From positions 1,860,001 through 1,924,000 of the forward strand of contig NZ_CP043342.1 in assembly GCF_003594935.2 (NCBI RefSeq): a stretch of DNA of 64,000 nucleotides, written 5' to 3'. Origin of the DNA: Enterobacter huaxiensis. GTDB taxonomy: Bacteria > Pseudomonadota > Gammaproteobacteria > Enterobacterales > Enterobacteriaceae. The notes below the pieces were generated by a model. The model saw only the letters and a list, made by a program, of their open reading frames with translations. It was not told where the DNA came from and ran no database searches. Below, in pieces: positions 9,855 to 18,975 of this stretch (the stretch's first letter is position 1; each line of letters opens with the position of its first letter). Both the position numbers and the translations under genes were made by a program.

Positions 9855-10726
9855 AGGCCAACCTCGCTCTCTTCGGTGCCCAGATAGGCAGCAATCACCT
9901 TTTCGTCATGCTGGATCTGTTCCGGTTTTCCCCTGGCGATAACGTCACCGTGGTCGAGCACAATAATGTTGTCTGAAATTTCCATTACCATTCCCATATC
10001 GTGTTCAATCAGCAGCACAGTGATGTCGTGATGGTCGCGCAGAAAGCGAATGATGCCGCTCAGCTTGTGCGTTTCAACCGGGTTCAGCCCGGCGGCGGGC
10101 TCATCAAGGCAGATCATCTCCGGGCCGGTACACATCGCGCGGGCAATTTCCAGACGCCGCTGCTGTCCGTAGGACATCTCGCCCGCCAGACGGTTGGCGC
10201 AATCTACCAAATCAACCACTTCCAGCCAGTAGAAAGCCCTGTCCAGCGCATCGCTTTCTGCCCGACGATAGGCCGGCGTGTTCAGAACCCCGGCAAGCAG
10301 ATTGCGGTTGACGCGCATATGCTGCGCAACCAGCAGGTTCTCCACCACCGACATCTCCCGAAACAGGCGGATGTTCTGGAAGGTGCGCGCAAGACCCGCG
10401 CGGTTCACCAGGTGCGTTCCACCAAACATTTTATAGAACAGACGCTGCCCGAACTGAGCCGGATTGATCCAGTCTCCCGGCTGGAATTTTTGCCCCAGCA
10501 CCTGAATGACGTTGGTGGTTTTACTGCGCGTAGTAAATAAAATAGTGCCACCGGACGCCCGGTAGAAACCGGTCAGGCAGTTGAAGACGGTCGTTTTCCC
10601 GGCGCCGTTGGGGCCAATCAGGGCGGTAATGGTTCCGCGCTGCACGTCAAGGTTGACGTCATTGAGCGCTTTAATTCCGCCGAAATGCATCATCAGGTGC
10701 TCAACGCTGAGTATTATTTCGCTCAT
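9851..10726 (-). CDS. Branched-chain amino acid-type ABC transporter ATPase, LivG-like, with insertion
   Basis: First ATPase of the importer. Walker A GPNGAGKTT is at 38-46, the signature-like YGQQRR near 166-171, then a CLDEPAAGLNP Walker B. At 291 residues it is longer than E. coli LivG (255): between the conserved GGTILF (59-64) and RTFQNIRLF (114-122) there is an extra stretch of about 30 residues containing a Trp/Phe-rich segment (PGDWINPAQFGQRLFYKMFG). That lies in the loop before the Q-loop, so it may contact the permease. Overlaps both neighbours by four bases. Confidence 0.9.
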   Translation of the reverse strand: MSEIILSVEHLMMHFGGIKALNDVNLDVQRGTITALIGPNGAGKTTVFNCLTGFYRASGGTILFTTRSKTTNVIQVLGQKFQPGDWINPAQFGQRLFYKMFGGTHLVNRAGLARTFQNIRLFREMSVVENLLVAQHMRVNRNLLAGVLNTPAYRRAESDALDRAFYWLEVVDLVDCANRLAGEMSYGQQRRLEIARAMCTGPEMICLDEPAAGLNPVETHKLSGIIRFLRDHHDITVLLIEHDMGMVMEISDNIIVLDHGDVIARGKPEQIQHDEKVIAAYLGTEESEVGL

Positions 10727-12008
10727 GGCGCCACTCCTTTACGCACGGCAAACCCGCTGCGGTTAATGCGGATCAAACCGCGCGGGCGCCAGATCATCAT
10801 CACCACCATCAGCACGCCAAACAGCAGCACGCGGTACTCGGCAAAGCTGCGCAGAAGTTCCGGCGTTACGGTGAGCACGAAGGCGGCCAGCACCACGCCC
10901 AGCGTGGAGCCCATTCCGCCCAGCACCACAATGGCCAGAATCAGAGCGGATTCGAAAAAGGTGAACGAGGTTGGGTTCACAAAACCCTGATAGGTGGCAA
11001 AAAACACCCCGGCAATGCCCGCCGTGGACGCGCCCAGAGTAAATGCCGAGAGCTTAACCAGCACGTGGTTTAAACCCATTGAGCGACAGGCAATCTCATC
11101 TTCGCGCAGGGCTTCCCACGCGCGGCCTATCGGCATTCTCGTCAGCCGGTGTTTGATGTACAGCACCAGCATCACCACCAGAAACAGCACCGCGTAGATG
11201 AAGATGAATTTCATATTCGGGTTGTAGGTCAGGCCGAAAAACTCGTGAAAAGGCACGCCGCCTTCTTTTGCCCGTCTGCCAAACTCGAGCCCGAAGAAGG
11301 TAGGCGGTGGGGCAGACACGCCGTTTGGTCCGCCGGTAAACGACAGCCAGTTGTTCAGCACCAGGCGGATAATCTCCCCAAACCCAAGTGTCACAATCGC
11401 CAGGTAATCCCCGTGCATGCGCAGCACCGGGAAGCCGAGCAGGGCACCGGCGGCGGCGGCCAGAATAGCCGCCAGCGGCAGCATGCTCCAGAATCCCAGC
11501 CCCAGGTACTGATACCCCAGCGCCAGGCCATAGGCACCAATGGCATAGAAGGCGACGTAGCCGAGATCCAGCAGGCCTGCCAGCCCCACCACGATATTGA
11601 GCCCAAGACCAAGCAGGACGTAGATCAGGCCAAGGATCGCGACCGTCAGCACGTACTTTGTGGCCACGAAGGGGAAGCAGATCGCCAGCGCAATAATCAG
11701 GGGAATAATCCAGCGCATGCGGCTTTTGTATTCCGGGGGCCGGACGTATACGCCCGCGCTGTCGGCGTCAAACCGTGCCTGCAATCGCGCGCCGGTCGCG
11801 GTGCTTAGGAATGCGCTCAGCAGAAAACGCCCCAGCATAACGGTGCCGACAAGCCACGCCAGCCGCTGGCCTTCAAAGTTGAAGCTGTAGCCGTCCAGCA
11901 CCACGCCCGCGATGGGGCCGAAAATAATCAGGGCCACCAGTCCGAAGAACAGCGCATCCAGCAGGCAGCGCTTAAGGGAAAAACCATCTGATGTCATCGT
12001 CTGCACCT

Positions 12009-12012
<4 letters not shown>
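10723..12012 (-). CDS. Branched-chain amino acid-type ABC transporter permease, LivM-like
   Basis: Polytopic permease of 429 residues, about the size of E. coli LivM (425). It has an N-terminal extension with hydrophobic segments (about 18-36, 50-70) before the conserved core that starts near residue 110. The core carries the family segments GLAGLLDLGYVAFYAIGAYG and GRAWEALREDEIACRSMG, the latter being the cytoplasmic coupling loop. Overlaps livG-like and livH-like genes by four bases each, so translational coupling is likely. Confidence 0.9.
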
Positions 12013-12926
<914 letters not shown>

Positions 12927-12947
12927 CGCGCGCTCGTGTTATGGGCC

Positions 12948-13002
12948 GCACGTTGCGTGCAGCCTGATGTATATCAGGCGTCGGCAGGCAAACCTGCCGA
13001 CG
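12948..13002 (-). promoter_or_regulatory. Three tandem intercistronic hairpins between binding-protein and permease genes
   Basis: Read on the plus strand: gcacg/cgtgc (12948-12960, loop 3), cctgat/atcagg (12963-12978, loop 4) and a perfect 10-base stem, cgtcggcagg with cctgccgacg (12979-13002, loop 4). No T-tract follows on the minus strand. Such stacks usually stabilise the upstream message or partly terminate it, which would give more binding protein than membrane components. Confidence 0.65.
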
Positions 13003-13022
13003 TTGAGCGTGACTCCCTCCCG

Positions 13023-14144
13023 TTACTGCACTTCCTTGTATTTCCCTTTGTCATCCCACTGATACACCACGTAGTCAGAGACTTTCAGGTCGCCCTTGCT
13101 GTCCCAGGCTTTTTTACCCATAACCGTATCCACGGAATTGGCTTTCAGCCACTCGCTGGCTTTGGTAGAGTCTGAACCGCCTGTGGCCTTGAAGGCTGCG
13201 GCAATGGCCTGAACGGAGGCGTAGGAGTACAGGGTATAGCCTTCCGGTTCGAACTTACCGGCGCGGAATTTTTCGATAACGGCTTTGCCATCCGGGATCA
13301 GGCGCGGGTCTTTCCCGAAGGTCATGTAAATACCCTTGGTGTACTGCGGTCCCCCGGCGGCGGTAACCATCTCTTCGTTGACGATGCAGTCACCGGAGAA
13401 GAATTTCGCCTGTAAGCCCTGCTCGCGCATCTGACGGACCAGCGGGCCCGCTTCAGGGTGACAGCCCCCGAAGAAGACGACGTCCGGTTTTTGCGCCCCA
13501 ATTTTGGTCACCAGCGCGTTAAAGTCTTTCTCCCCGCGCGATAACCCTTCGTACATCACGTCCTGAACGCCGCGTTTAGCCAGCGCGGCTTTGGTGGCGT
13601 CAGCCAGCCCCTGTCCGTAGGTGTCTTTATCGTGGATGATCGCCACGCGTTTGGCTTTCAGCTTGTCGATAATAAAATCGCTGGCGACCTGGCCCTGCTG
13701 ATCGTCACGGCCGCACATGCGGAATATGTCGCTCATGCCGCGTTCGGTGATGAGCGGGTTGGTTGAACCGGGGGTGATGGCAATGATCCCGGCATCGCTA
13801 TAGACCTCTGAGGCGGGCATGGTGGAAGAGGAGCAGAAATGGCCGACCACGGCTTTCACCTTGTCCTGGTCGACCAGGCGGTTAGCGACGGCCACGGCCT
13901 GTTTGGGCTCACACGCATCGTCACCCTGTACCAGCTTGATTTTTTCACCGTTGATGCCGCCTGCGGCGTTAATGTCTTCGGCGGCCTGCGTTGCCCCGTG
14001 CCAGTATTGATCGCCATAGGTGGCATTCGGGCCGGTGAACGGCCCGGCGACGCCGATCGTTATATCGGCCTGGGCGGAAAAGGCCGTCACCAGGCAGCCT
14101 GCTAACACAAGAGAAAGGGGACTTCTGATAAATTTCAGCGACAT
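13023..14144 (-). CDS. Branched-chain amino acid-type ABC transporter binding protein, LivJ/K-like
   Basis: Periplasmic receptor of the Liv-type importer. I start it at 14144 (MSLKFIRSPLSL), preceded by a good aaggaac site, giving 373 residues; an upstream ATG would add 30 residues before the signal peptide. A signal peptide of about 24 residues ends in FSAQA. The mature start DITIGVAGPFTGPNATYGDQ is typical of family-6 binding proteins. Conserved Cys residues (DDACEP, GHFCSSS) match the disulfide region of LivJ/LivK. The substrate could be a branched-chain amino acid, but related receptors bind other ligands. Confidence 0.9.
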   Translation of the reverse strand: MSLKFIRSPLSLVLAGCLVTAFSAQADITIGVAGPFTGPNATYGDQYWHGATQAAEDINAAGGINGEKIKLVQGDDACEPKQAVAVANRLVDQDKVKAVVGHFCSSSTMPASEVYSDAGIIAITPGSTNPLITERGMSDIFRMCGRDDQQGQVASDFIIDKLKAKRVAIIHDKDTYGQGLADATKAALAKRGVQDVMYEGLSRGEKDFNALVTKIGAQKPDVVFFGGCHPEAGPLVRQMREQGLQAKFFSGDCIVNEEMVTAAGGPQYTKGIYMTFGKDPRLIPDGKAVIEKFRAGKFEPEGYTLYSYASVQAIAAAFKATGGSDSTKASEWLKANSVDTVMGKKAWDSKGDLKVSDYVVYQWDDKGKYKEVQ

Positions 14145-14570
14145 TATTATGTTCCTTAGCAAAGAGGTTTTTGCACCAGGTAAATACCCGAACGCCTGAT
14201 GGCATTGGCAATCCAAAAACAAGAGCGAGAACAAAATGCACGAAACGCACGAGAGCCAGACAACGTCCTGCTTATTACGGCGAGGTTTCCAGACGCCGTA
14301 AGGCGCGCAGAAAAGTAAGCAAAATGGTTGCCAGAATGGTAAACCCGGTGAACGGGTTGCGGTCTGTATGAGTATAGAGTGCCGTTTTACGCCGCCTTGC
14401 GGGACGCAGCGAAATTACAGCGGAGATCACATCTTGTTAACACCAATGCCCATAAGTTGTGCAACGGTCACGATTTGCACGTTTTCGCAGCAATAAAGGC
14501 TTAAACTTCAGGTAGGCACGGGGGGCGATATATGCCAGGATCTTTTCCTTTTTTATCAGGAGTGTCAGCA
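14145..14570. other. 426-base divergent promoter region, binding protein / yecA
   Basis: No gene is supported. On the minus strand a TATACT -10 (14371-14376) could drive the transporter with a leader of about 220 bases. The leader would include small hairpins (cgcc/ggcg at 14294-14305; aacccg/cgggtt at 14342-14358). No convincing -35 goes with it, so an activator may be needed. The yecA side is AT-rich just before its ribosome-binding site. Confidence 0.4.
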
Positions 14571-15239
14571 ATGACTGAAGGCCCATTAAATGAAAGCGAA
14601 ATGGAGTGGCTGGAAGAGACGTTAATGTCTTACGGTCATGACGATGCGTCCGTGATTGACGTGTCAGAACTGGACGGCATGCTTACCGCAGTGCTTTCCG
14701 GCCCGAGGGTTGTCGAACCCGACGCCTGGCTGGTAGCGATTTGGGGCGGCGAGAAGTACATTCCGCGCTGGAAAAACGATCGTGAAATGAACCGTTTTAT
14801 CGATCTCTGCTTTAAGCATATGAACGACATTGCTGAACGCCTGAGCGAGTACCCGGATCAGTTTGAGCCGATGTTTGGCTTTAACGACGTTGACGGCCAA
14901 AGTTTCACCGTGGTTGAAGAGTGGTGCTATGGCTACATGCGCGGCGTGGCGCTGACAGACTGGTCAACGCTGCCGGAATCGCTGAAGGCGGATCTGGACG
15001 TGATTGCCCTGCACGGCTCAGAAGAGAACAGCGGGAAGCTGGATGAACTGACCGAAGAGGAATACACCGCCAGCATCGAGAGCATTCAGCCTGCGGCGCT
15101 GCGTCTGTATAACTATTGGGTTGCCAATCCGCAGCAGCTGGAAGCGCAAAAGCCGATAATAAACGGCACGAAGGTCGGGCGTAACGATCCTTGCCCGTGC
15201 GGCAGCGGGAAGAAGTTCAAGAGCTGCTGCCTGCATTAA
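14571..15239 (+). CDS. yecA: YecA, UPF0149 family protein with SEC-C zinc motif
   Basis: A 222-residue cytoplasmic protein. The N-terminal UPF0149 domain (1-180) is followed by a SEC-C zinc-binding tail, [18 protein letters not shown], at the extreme C-terminus, which resembles the SecA tail. In E. coli YecA has been linked to ribosome/SecA association through this motif. I start at ATG 14571 ([10 protein letters not shown]) with caggag upstream, matching E. coli; an upstream in-frame ATG at 14532 adds 13 unmatched residues. Converges on tyrP through a bidirectional terminator. Confidence 0.93.
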   Translation: MTEGPLNESEMEWLEETLMSYGHDDASVIDVSELDGMLTAVLSGPRVVEPDAWLVAIWGGEKYIPRWKNDREMNRFIDLCFKHMNDIAERLSEYPDQFEPMFGFNDVDGQSFTVVEEWCYGYMRGVALTDWSTLPESLKADLDVIALHGSEENSGKLDELTEEEYTASIESIQPAALRLYNYWVANPQQLEAQKPIINGTKVGRNDPCPCGSGKKFKSCCLH

Positions 15240-15244
15240 TAAAG

Positions 15245-15270
15245 AAAGGGGCTAATCGTAGCCCCTTTTT
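15245..15270. terminator. Bidirectional terminator, yecA / tyrP
   Basis: Stem aaaggggcta (15245-15254) with tagccccttt (15259-15268), loop atcg, T-rich on both strands. It ends both convergent genes. Confidence 0.9.
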
Positions 15271-15271
15271 G

Positions 15272-16483
15272 TTACCCCACTTCCGGCAGCAGCCCTGCTG
15301 CGATGAGGAACTGCACCACAATAATCACCACCCCACAGGCAAAGACGAGACACAGCAGCGGTTTTCCGCCCGCCACGCGATACCCTTGATGAGGGTGCTG
15401 TTGACGGCTCTTCCAGGCCAGCAGGGACGGCAACAGCAGAGCAAGAACGGATAACGCCACGCCCGCATACCCCAGCGCCATCACAAAGCCGCGTGGATAA
15501 AACAGCGCAAAAGCCAGCGGCGGCAGGAAGGTGATGGCTCCCGTCTGTAAACGCCCGGCTACGCTATTGCGGCGCTGGAACAGATCGGCGAGATAATCAA
15601 ACAGACCGAGCGCCACGCCGAGGAACGAGGTGGCCAGCGCCAGGTCGGCGAACAGATGCACAGCCAGTTCGACGTGTGGAGAAGTCACCACCTCACGCAG
15701 CGCCATCAGGAAACCGTTCAGGCCGGAGTGCGCGGCCATCAAGCCGATAAAGGTTGAAGAATCGATGCTGCCCAGCGTCACCAGCTGCCAGAAAATATAG
15801 GCGATCAGCGGAATGGCGCTGCCGATGATAAAGATCCGGCGCAGCTTGCGGGTATCGCCGTTCATATAGCTGACGATACTCGGCACGCTGCCGTGGAAAC
15901 CGAACGAGGTGAAAATCACCGGGATGGCGGAAAGCGCCAGCCCTTTTTCCAGCGGCAGCGTCAGCAGGTTTACCTTGTGAACATGCGGTGCCAGCAGAAC
16001 CAGCATCACCACCAAAAAGAGAATTTTGGCGCTGAACAGAAAGCGGTTAAACAGATCGACCAGAGATGTCCCCACGCAGACCACGCCGCCGCCGATGAGC
16101 GCAAAGAAGATAGCGCCGGTCGCAGGGGATATGTTGGATGCGAACCCATCATTGACGCTTGAGGCGATCAGCTCCCCGGCTCCGCTGATGTAGGCTGCCG
16201 TCAGGGCGTACATCAGGAACATCATGCTAAAGCCGGTGATCCACTGGCCGTAGCGTCCCAGGTAGCGTGCAGCAAGCGAACCTAAGCCGGTATCGGCGGG
16301 AACGTGCTGGTAAACCTCCAGTAACAGCAGAGCGGTATAACACATCAGGGCCCAAAGTCCGCCCAACAGCATCAGCGTCACGCTAAAACCGACGCCTGCG
16401 GCCGCCAACGGCATGGCCAGCATTCCTGCGCCAATCGTCGTACCGGCGACGATAAAAATACTTCCCAGGGTTCTGTTTTTCAC
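15272..16483 (-). CDS. tyrP: Tyrosine-specific proton symporter TyrP
   Basis: Inner-membrane tyrosine importer of the HAAAP family. The start is GTG at 16483 (MKNRTLGS), with agaggaaagc upstream, giving 403 residues as in E. coli; an in-frame upstream ATG would add 10 residues. Eleven or so hydrophobic helices follow, starting with [20 protein letters not shown], the family hallmark in the first helix. Regulation is visible: a strong and a weak TyrR box lie upstream, the weak one covering the -35 (see separate entries). Confidence 0.95.
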   Translation of the reverse strand: MKNRTLGSIFIVAGTTIGAGMLAMPLAAAGVGFSVTLMLLGGLWALMCYTALLLLEVYQHVPADTGLGSLAARYLGRYGQWITGFSMMFLMYALTAAYISGAGELIASSVNDGFASNISPATGAIFFALIGGGVVCVGTSLVDLFNRFLFSAKILFLVVMLVLLAPHVHKVNLLTLPLEKGLALSAIPVIFTSFGFHGSVPSIVSYMNGDTRKLRRIFIIGSAIPLIAYIFWQLVTLGSIDSSTFIGLMAAHSGLNGFLMALREVVTSPHVELAVHLFADLALATSFLGVALGLFDYLADLFQRRNSVAGRLQTGAITFLPPLAFALFYPRGFVMALGYAGVALSVLALLLPSLLAWKSRQQHPHQGYRVAGGKPLLCLVFACGVVIIVVQFLIAAGLLPEVG

Positions 16484-16528
16484 GCTTTCCTCTATAACGA
16501 CTCTTAATCGCAACCAAATCTGCGGCGC

Positions 16529-16557
16529 AGAGTAAGGGAAAAGGGTTATCTCGTCAA
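16529..16557 (-). promoter_or_regulatory. tyrP promoter
   Basis: On the minus strand, TTGACG (16557-16552), a 17-base spacer, then TACTCT (16534-16529). The -10 is poor, consistent with a promoter that depends on TyrR. The -35 lies inside the weak TyrR box. Confidence 0.55.
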
Positions 16558-16569
16558 ATCACCGTTACA
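16552..16569 (-). promoter_or_regulatory. Weak TyrR box of tyrP
   Basis: CGTCAA-N6-GTTACA, 9 of 12 defined positions matching TGTAAA-N6-TTTACA. It overlaps the -35, as the weak box does in E. coli tyrP. Centre-to-centre distance to the strong box is 23 bases. Confidence 0.65.
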
Positions 16570-16574
16570 ACAGG

Positions 16575-16592
16575 TGTAACTATAAATTTACA
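16575..16592 (-). promoter_or_regulatory. Strong TyrR box of tyrP
   Basis: TGTAAC-N6-TTTACA, 11 of 12 defined positions matching the TyrR consensus. It lies just upstream of the weak box, the layout known from E. coli, where phenylalanine activates and tyrosine represses. Confidence 0.8.
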
Positions 16593-16680
16593 GCGGTGGG
16601 CGAAATGAACCTGCGCCAGCGCAAAGCATGGCCAGCGGCGAGCAGTTAATCTGACGCTTTCTGATGAAGAGGGGAAAATA

Positions 16681-16917
16681 ATGTCAATTCACGGACACGA
16701 CGTACTCAATATGATGATTGAGTCAGGTGAGCACTATTCGGAACAGAGCCTGGTCGAGGCGATTCACAGGCGTTTTGGCGAAACGGCGCGATTTCATACC
16801 TGCTCAGCTGAGGATATGTCGGCGGCAGAGCTGGTGAAATTTCTGGCGGCACGCGGGAAATTTATTCCGGTGTCTGAGGGGTTTTCCACGCATGAAAGTA
16901 AAATTTGCCGCCACTAA
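16681..16917 (+). CDS. yecH: YecH, DUF2492 metal-binding-type small protein
   Basis: 78 residues, strongly similar to E. coli YecH throughout (SIHGHDVLNMMIESG, RFHTCSAEDM, ending KICRH). It has conserved His and Cys residues (H4, H6, the HTCSAE segment, the C-terminal CRH), suggesting a metal site, though no function is established. Strong gaggggaa site upstream. Divergent from tyrP and convergent with ftnA. Confidence 0.92.
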   Translation: MSIHGHDVLNMMIESGEHYSEQSLVEAIHRRFGETARFHTCSAEDMSAAELVKFLAARGKFIPVSEGFSTHESKICRH

Positions 16918-16921
16918 AATA

Positions 16922-16949
16922 AAACGGTGCTGTAGTAACAGCACCGTTT
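16922..16949 (-). terminator. Terminator of ftnA, shared with the yecH end
   Basis: A perfect 12-base stem, aaacggtgctgt with acagcaccgttt, loop 4. On the minus strand it is followed by a T-rich tract (tattttag), so it mainly serves ftnA; the yecH stop is immediately adjacent. Confidence 0.85.
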
Positions 16950-16954
16950 CGGGA

Positions 16955-17452
16955 TTAATTCTGCGTATCAAGGGTAGCCAGTTCTTTATCGATAAAGTAC
17001 AGGCCTTCACCTGATTTACCGACCAGCGATAATTTATCCAGCACGGATTTAAACAGCTTCTCTTCTTCGTGTTGCTCAGCAACATACCACTGCAGGAAAT
17101 TAAAGGTTGGATAATCCTGACCAACCATGGCCGCATGCACCAGTTCGTTAATTTTCTGGGTAATAAGCTGTTCGTGCTCGTACGTTGCACGGAACAGTTC
17201 ATCAAGCGAACCGTACTCGGCGACCGGAGACGCAACGGTATCGATGCGCGGCAGGCTGCCGGTATCCGTCAGATAATCAAACAGACGCTGCATGTGGGTC
17301 ATCTCTTCCTGAGCGTGACGACGCAGAAACGCGGCTGCCCCTTCAAAGCTATGGTAGCTGCACCATGCGCTCATCTGCTGGTAAAGCAGGGATGAAAAAA
17401 GCTCTAGGTTCATTTGCGCATTGAGCTTGTCGATCATTTCAGTTTTCAGCAT
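16955..17452 (-). CDS. ftnA: Ferritin FtnA, iron storage
   Basis: Cytoplasmic 24-mer iron-storage protein of 165 residues, as in E. coli. All ferroxidase-centre ligands are present: E17, E50, H53, E94, Q127 and E130, plus the third-site residues E49, E126 and E129. It is therefore the active ferritin of this locus, in contrast to the altered FtnB encoded at 22.6-23.1 kb. AT-rich upstream DNA probably carries its promoter. Confidence 0.96.
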   Translation of the reverse strand: MLKTEMIDKLNAQMNLELFSSLLYQQMSAWCSYHSFEGAAAFLRRHAQEEMTHMQRLFDYLTDTGSLPRIDTVASPVAEYGSLDELFRATYEHEQLITQKINELVHAAMVGQDYPTFNFLQWYVAEQHEEEKLFKSVLDKLSLVGKSGEGLYFIDKELATLDTQN

Positions 17453-17655
17453 GGTGATGCTCCGGTTTATTATTTCTGGTTCACGATGAGCGTCACTATA
17501 ATTTGTTATTTAAATATATGCAAAAAGTAAAATAAATATTTGTTTATTTAAAAATACGAATGGGAATAAAACGCATTGGCGCTACTAATATTTAATAATG
17601 CGAATTGTTTTTGTTCTTAATTAAACAGACCGCCAGCCATCGCCGGCAGTCTTCA

Positions 17656-17994
17656 TTAATACCATGGATTATTTGCGCTAGGGGTAACGGCGTAACCCAT
17701 ACACTTATACTGGATGGTGACCGTTTCATTCAGGCACAGCGAGCCGCTGATAAGGGTGCAGGTTTTGATCGGCTGGCCAAATGCGGACGCCGTGGCGTAC
17801 CCCATACTCTGGCAGGCTTTCGCCGCGGTGCCGTTATTCACATACGCATCGGAACGGGCGTTTTGCAGCCACGCCTGGCCGTAGTCGAGGCGGACTATCC
17901 CGTTTGTTGCGTCAAGGCTACTGACTTCCGCCTGGCGGTTGATGCTGCACCCCGCGAGCAGCAGGATCGTTCCGGCAACGAAGACTCTTTTCAT
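17656..17994 (-). CDS. yecR: YecR-like lipoprotein
   Basis: 112 residues. A signal peptide ends in a lipobox, LLLAGCS, with the lipidated Cys at position 16, and the next residues (SINRQAEVSS) are those of E. coli YecR. The mature protein has four further Cys (CQSMGY, KTCTL, LCLNE, YKCMG), probably two disulfides in the periplasm. In E. coli yecR is in the flagellar regulon, but I could not find a clear sigma-28 promoter here. Function unknown. Confidence 0.85.
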   Translation of the reverse strand: MKRVFVAGTILLLAGCSINRQAEVSSLDATNGIVRLDYGQAWLQNARSDAYVNNGTAAKACQSMGYATASAFGQPIKTCTLISGSLCLNETVTIQYKCMGYAVTPSANNPWY

Positions 17995-18280
17995 TGTACG
18001 CTCTGAGTGGGAGGAAATAGGCTATCGTACCCGCAGGCGTCCGGCGCAATGCCTGGAATAGCCGGAGGATCTACCCTTTCTCTTTGCAACGGGCTTTTCG
18101 CATACGCGAGGCTGTCGAAATTCGTCTGAAAACGAAGAGGCGGTTTGCGAAACTGTGAGCGCATCTTTGTTTTTTAAAACAAGTTTTCACTTAATTTGAA
18201 AGCATGTTTATTTGATAGTAAGGTGAAGGTGATAAGGTATCCACAGCGGGATCTCCCGCCACGCATTCAGGAGAGACACG

Positions 18281-18919
18281 ATGAAAATTGCACTGATGAT
18301 GGAAAACAGCCAGGCAGCTAAAAATGCCATCATCCTTAATGAGTTAAAAACCGTTGCCGATGAGAAAGGTTTCCCGGTCTATAACGTCGGCATGAGCGAT
18401 GAGAAGGATCACCATCTCACCTATATCCATCTGGGTATTATGGCGAGCATTCTGCTGAACTCCAGAGCCGTTGATTTTGTCGTTACCGGCTGTGGTACCG
18501 GGCAGGGCGCCTTGATGTCTCTTAACATCCACCCGGGCGTTATCTGTGGCTACTGCATCGATCCCGCAGACGCGTTCCTGTTTGCGCAGATCAACAACGG
18601 TAACGCACTGTCTCTGCCGTTCGCCAAAGGCTTTGGCTGGGGTGCCGAGCTTAACGTGCGCTTTATCTTTGAGAAAGCCTTCACTGGCCGCAACGGCGAA
18701 GGGTATCCGCCCGAGCGTAAAGAGCCGCAGGTGCGTAACGCCGGTATTCTCAACCAGGTCAAAGCGGCCGTGGTGAAAGAGAACTACCTGGACACGCTGC
18801 GCGCGATCGATCCTGAGCTGGTGAAAACCGCCGTTTCTGGTCAGCGCTTCCAGCAGTGCTTCTTTGAAAACTGCCAGGACAAAGAGATCGAAGCCTTCGT
18901 TCGCGCAATTGTAGGCTAA
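18281..18919 (+). CDS. RpiB/LacA/LacB-family protein, divergent
   Basis: 212 residues. Residues 1-150 resemble ribose-5-phosphate isomerase B and galactose-6-phosphate isomerase: VTGCGTGQGALMSLN (about 68-82) matches the RpiB catalytic-Cys loop (C71) and GYCIDPADA the following strand. Two features are not canonical: the N-terminal Asp-His of RpiB is replaced by MENS, and the catalytic His of the HN motif is Ile in QINNGN. About 60 extra residues with a Cys pair (QQCFFENCQD) follow. Strong ggagag site. It could be an isomerase for another sugar phosphate or a non-catalytic relative. Confidence 0.8.
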   Translation: MKIALMMENSQAAKNAIILNELKTVADEKGFPVYNVGMSDEKDHHLTYIHLGIMASILLNSRAVDFVVTGCGTGQGALMSLNIHPGVICGYCIDPADAFLFAQINNGNALSLPFAKGFGWGAELNVRFIFEKAFTGRNGEGYPPERKEPQVRNAGILNQVKAAVVKENYLDTLRAIDPELVKTAVSGQRFQQCFFENCQDKEIEAFVRAIVG

Positions 18920-18940
18920 CAGGCTAACAGGCTAACAGGC
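18913..18940 (+). repeat. Tandem 8-base repeat at the 3' end of the RpiB-like gene
   Basis: The unit aggctaac occurs three times in perfect tandem (18913, 18921, 18929) plus half a unit. The TAA of the first copy is the gene's stop codon. Confidence 0.9.
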
Positions 18941-18942
18941 TC

Positions 18943-18974
18943 CAGGCCGGGCGGCGCAGCGCGCGCCCGGCCTG
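18943..18974. terminator. GC-rich hairpin between convergent genes
   Basis: Stem caggccgggc (18943-18952) with gcccggcctg (18965-18974). It lies between the RpiB-like gene and the convergent MFS gene. There is a T-run on the plus strand further on (actttttctc). Confidence 0.6.
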
Positions 18975-18975
18975 C

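Noticed and set aside
11149..11808. Reading frame of 219 codons opposite the livM-like gene
   Set aside because: Low-complexity His/Gln/Arg product, no ribosome-binding site, complete overlap with a conserved permease gene.
18167..18182. Palindrome ttgtttt-tt-aaaacaa upstream of the RpiB-like gene as an operator
   Set aside because: A 7-base A/T-only palindrome in AT-rich DNA is likely by chance; no regulator gene is adjacent to support it.
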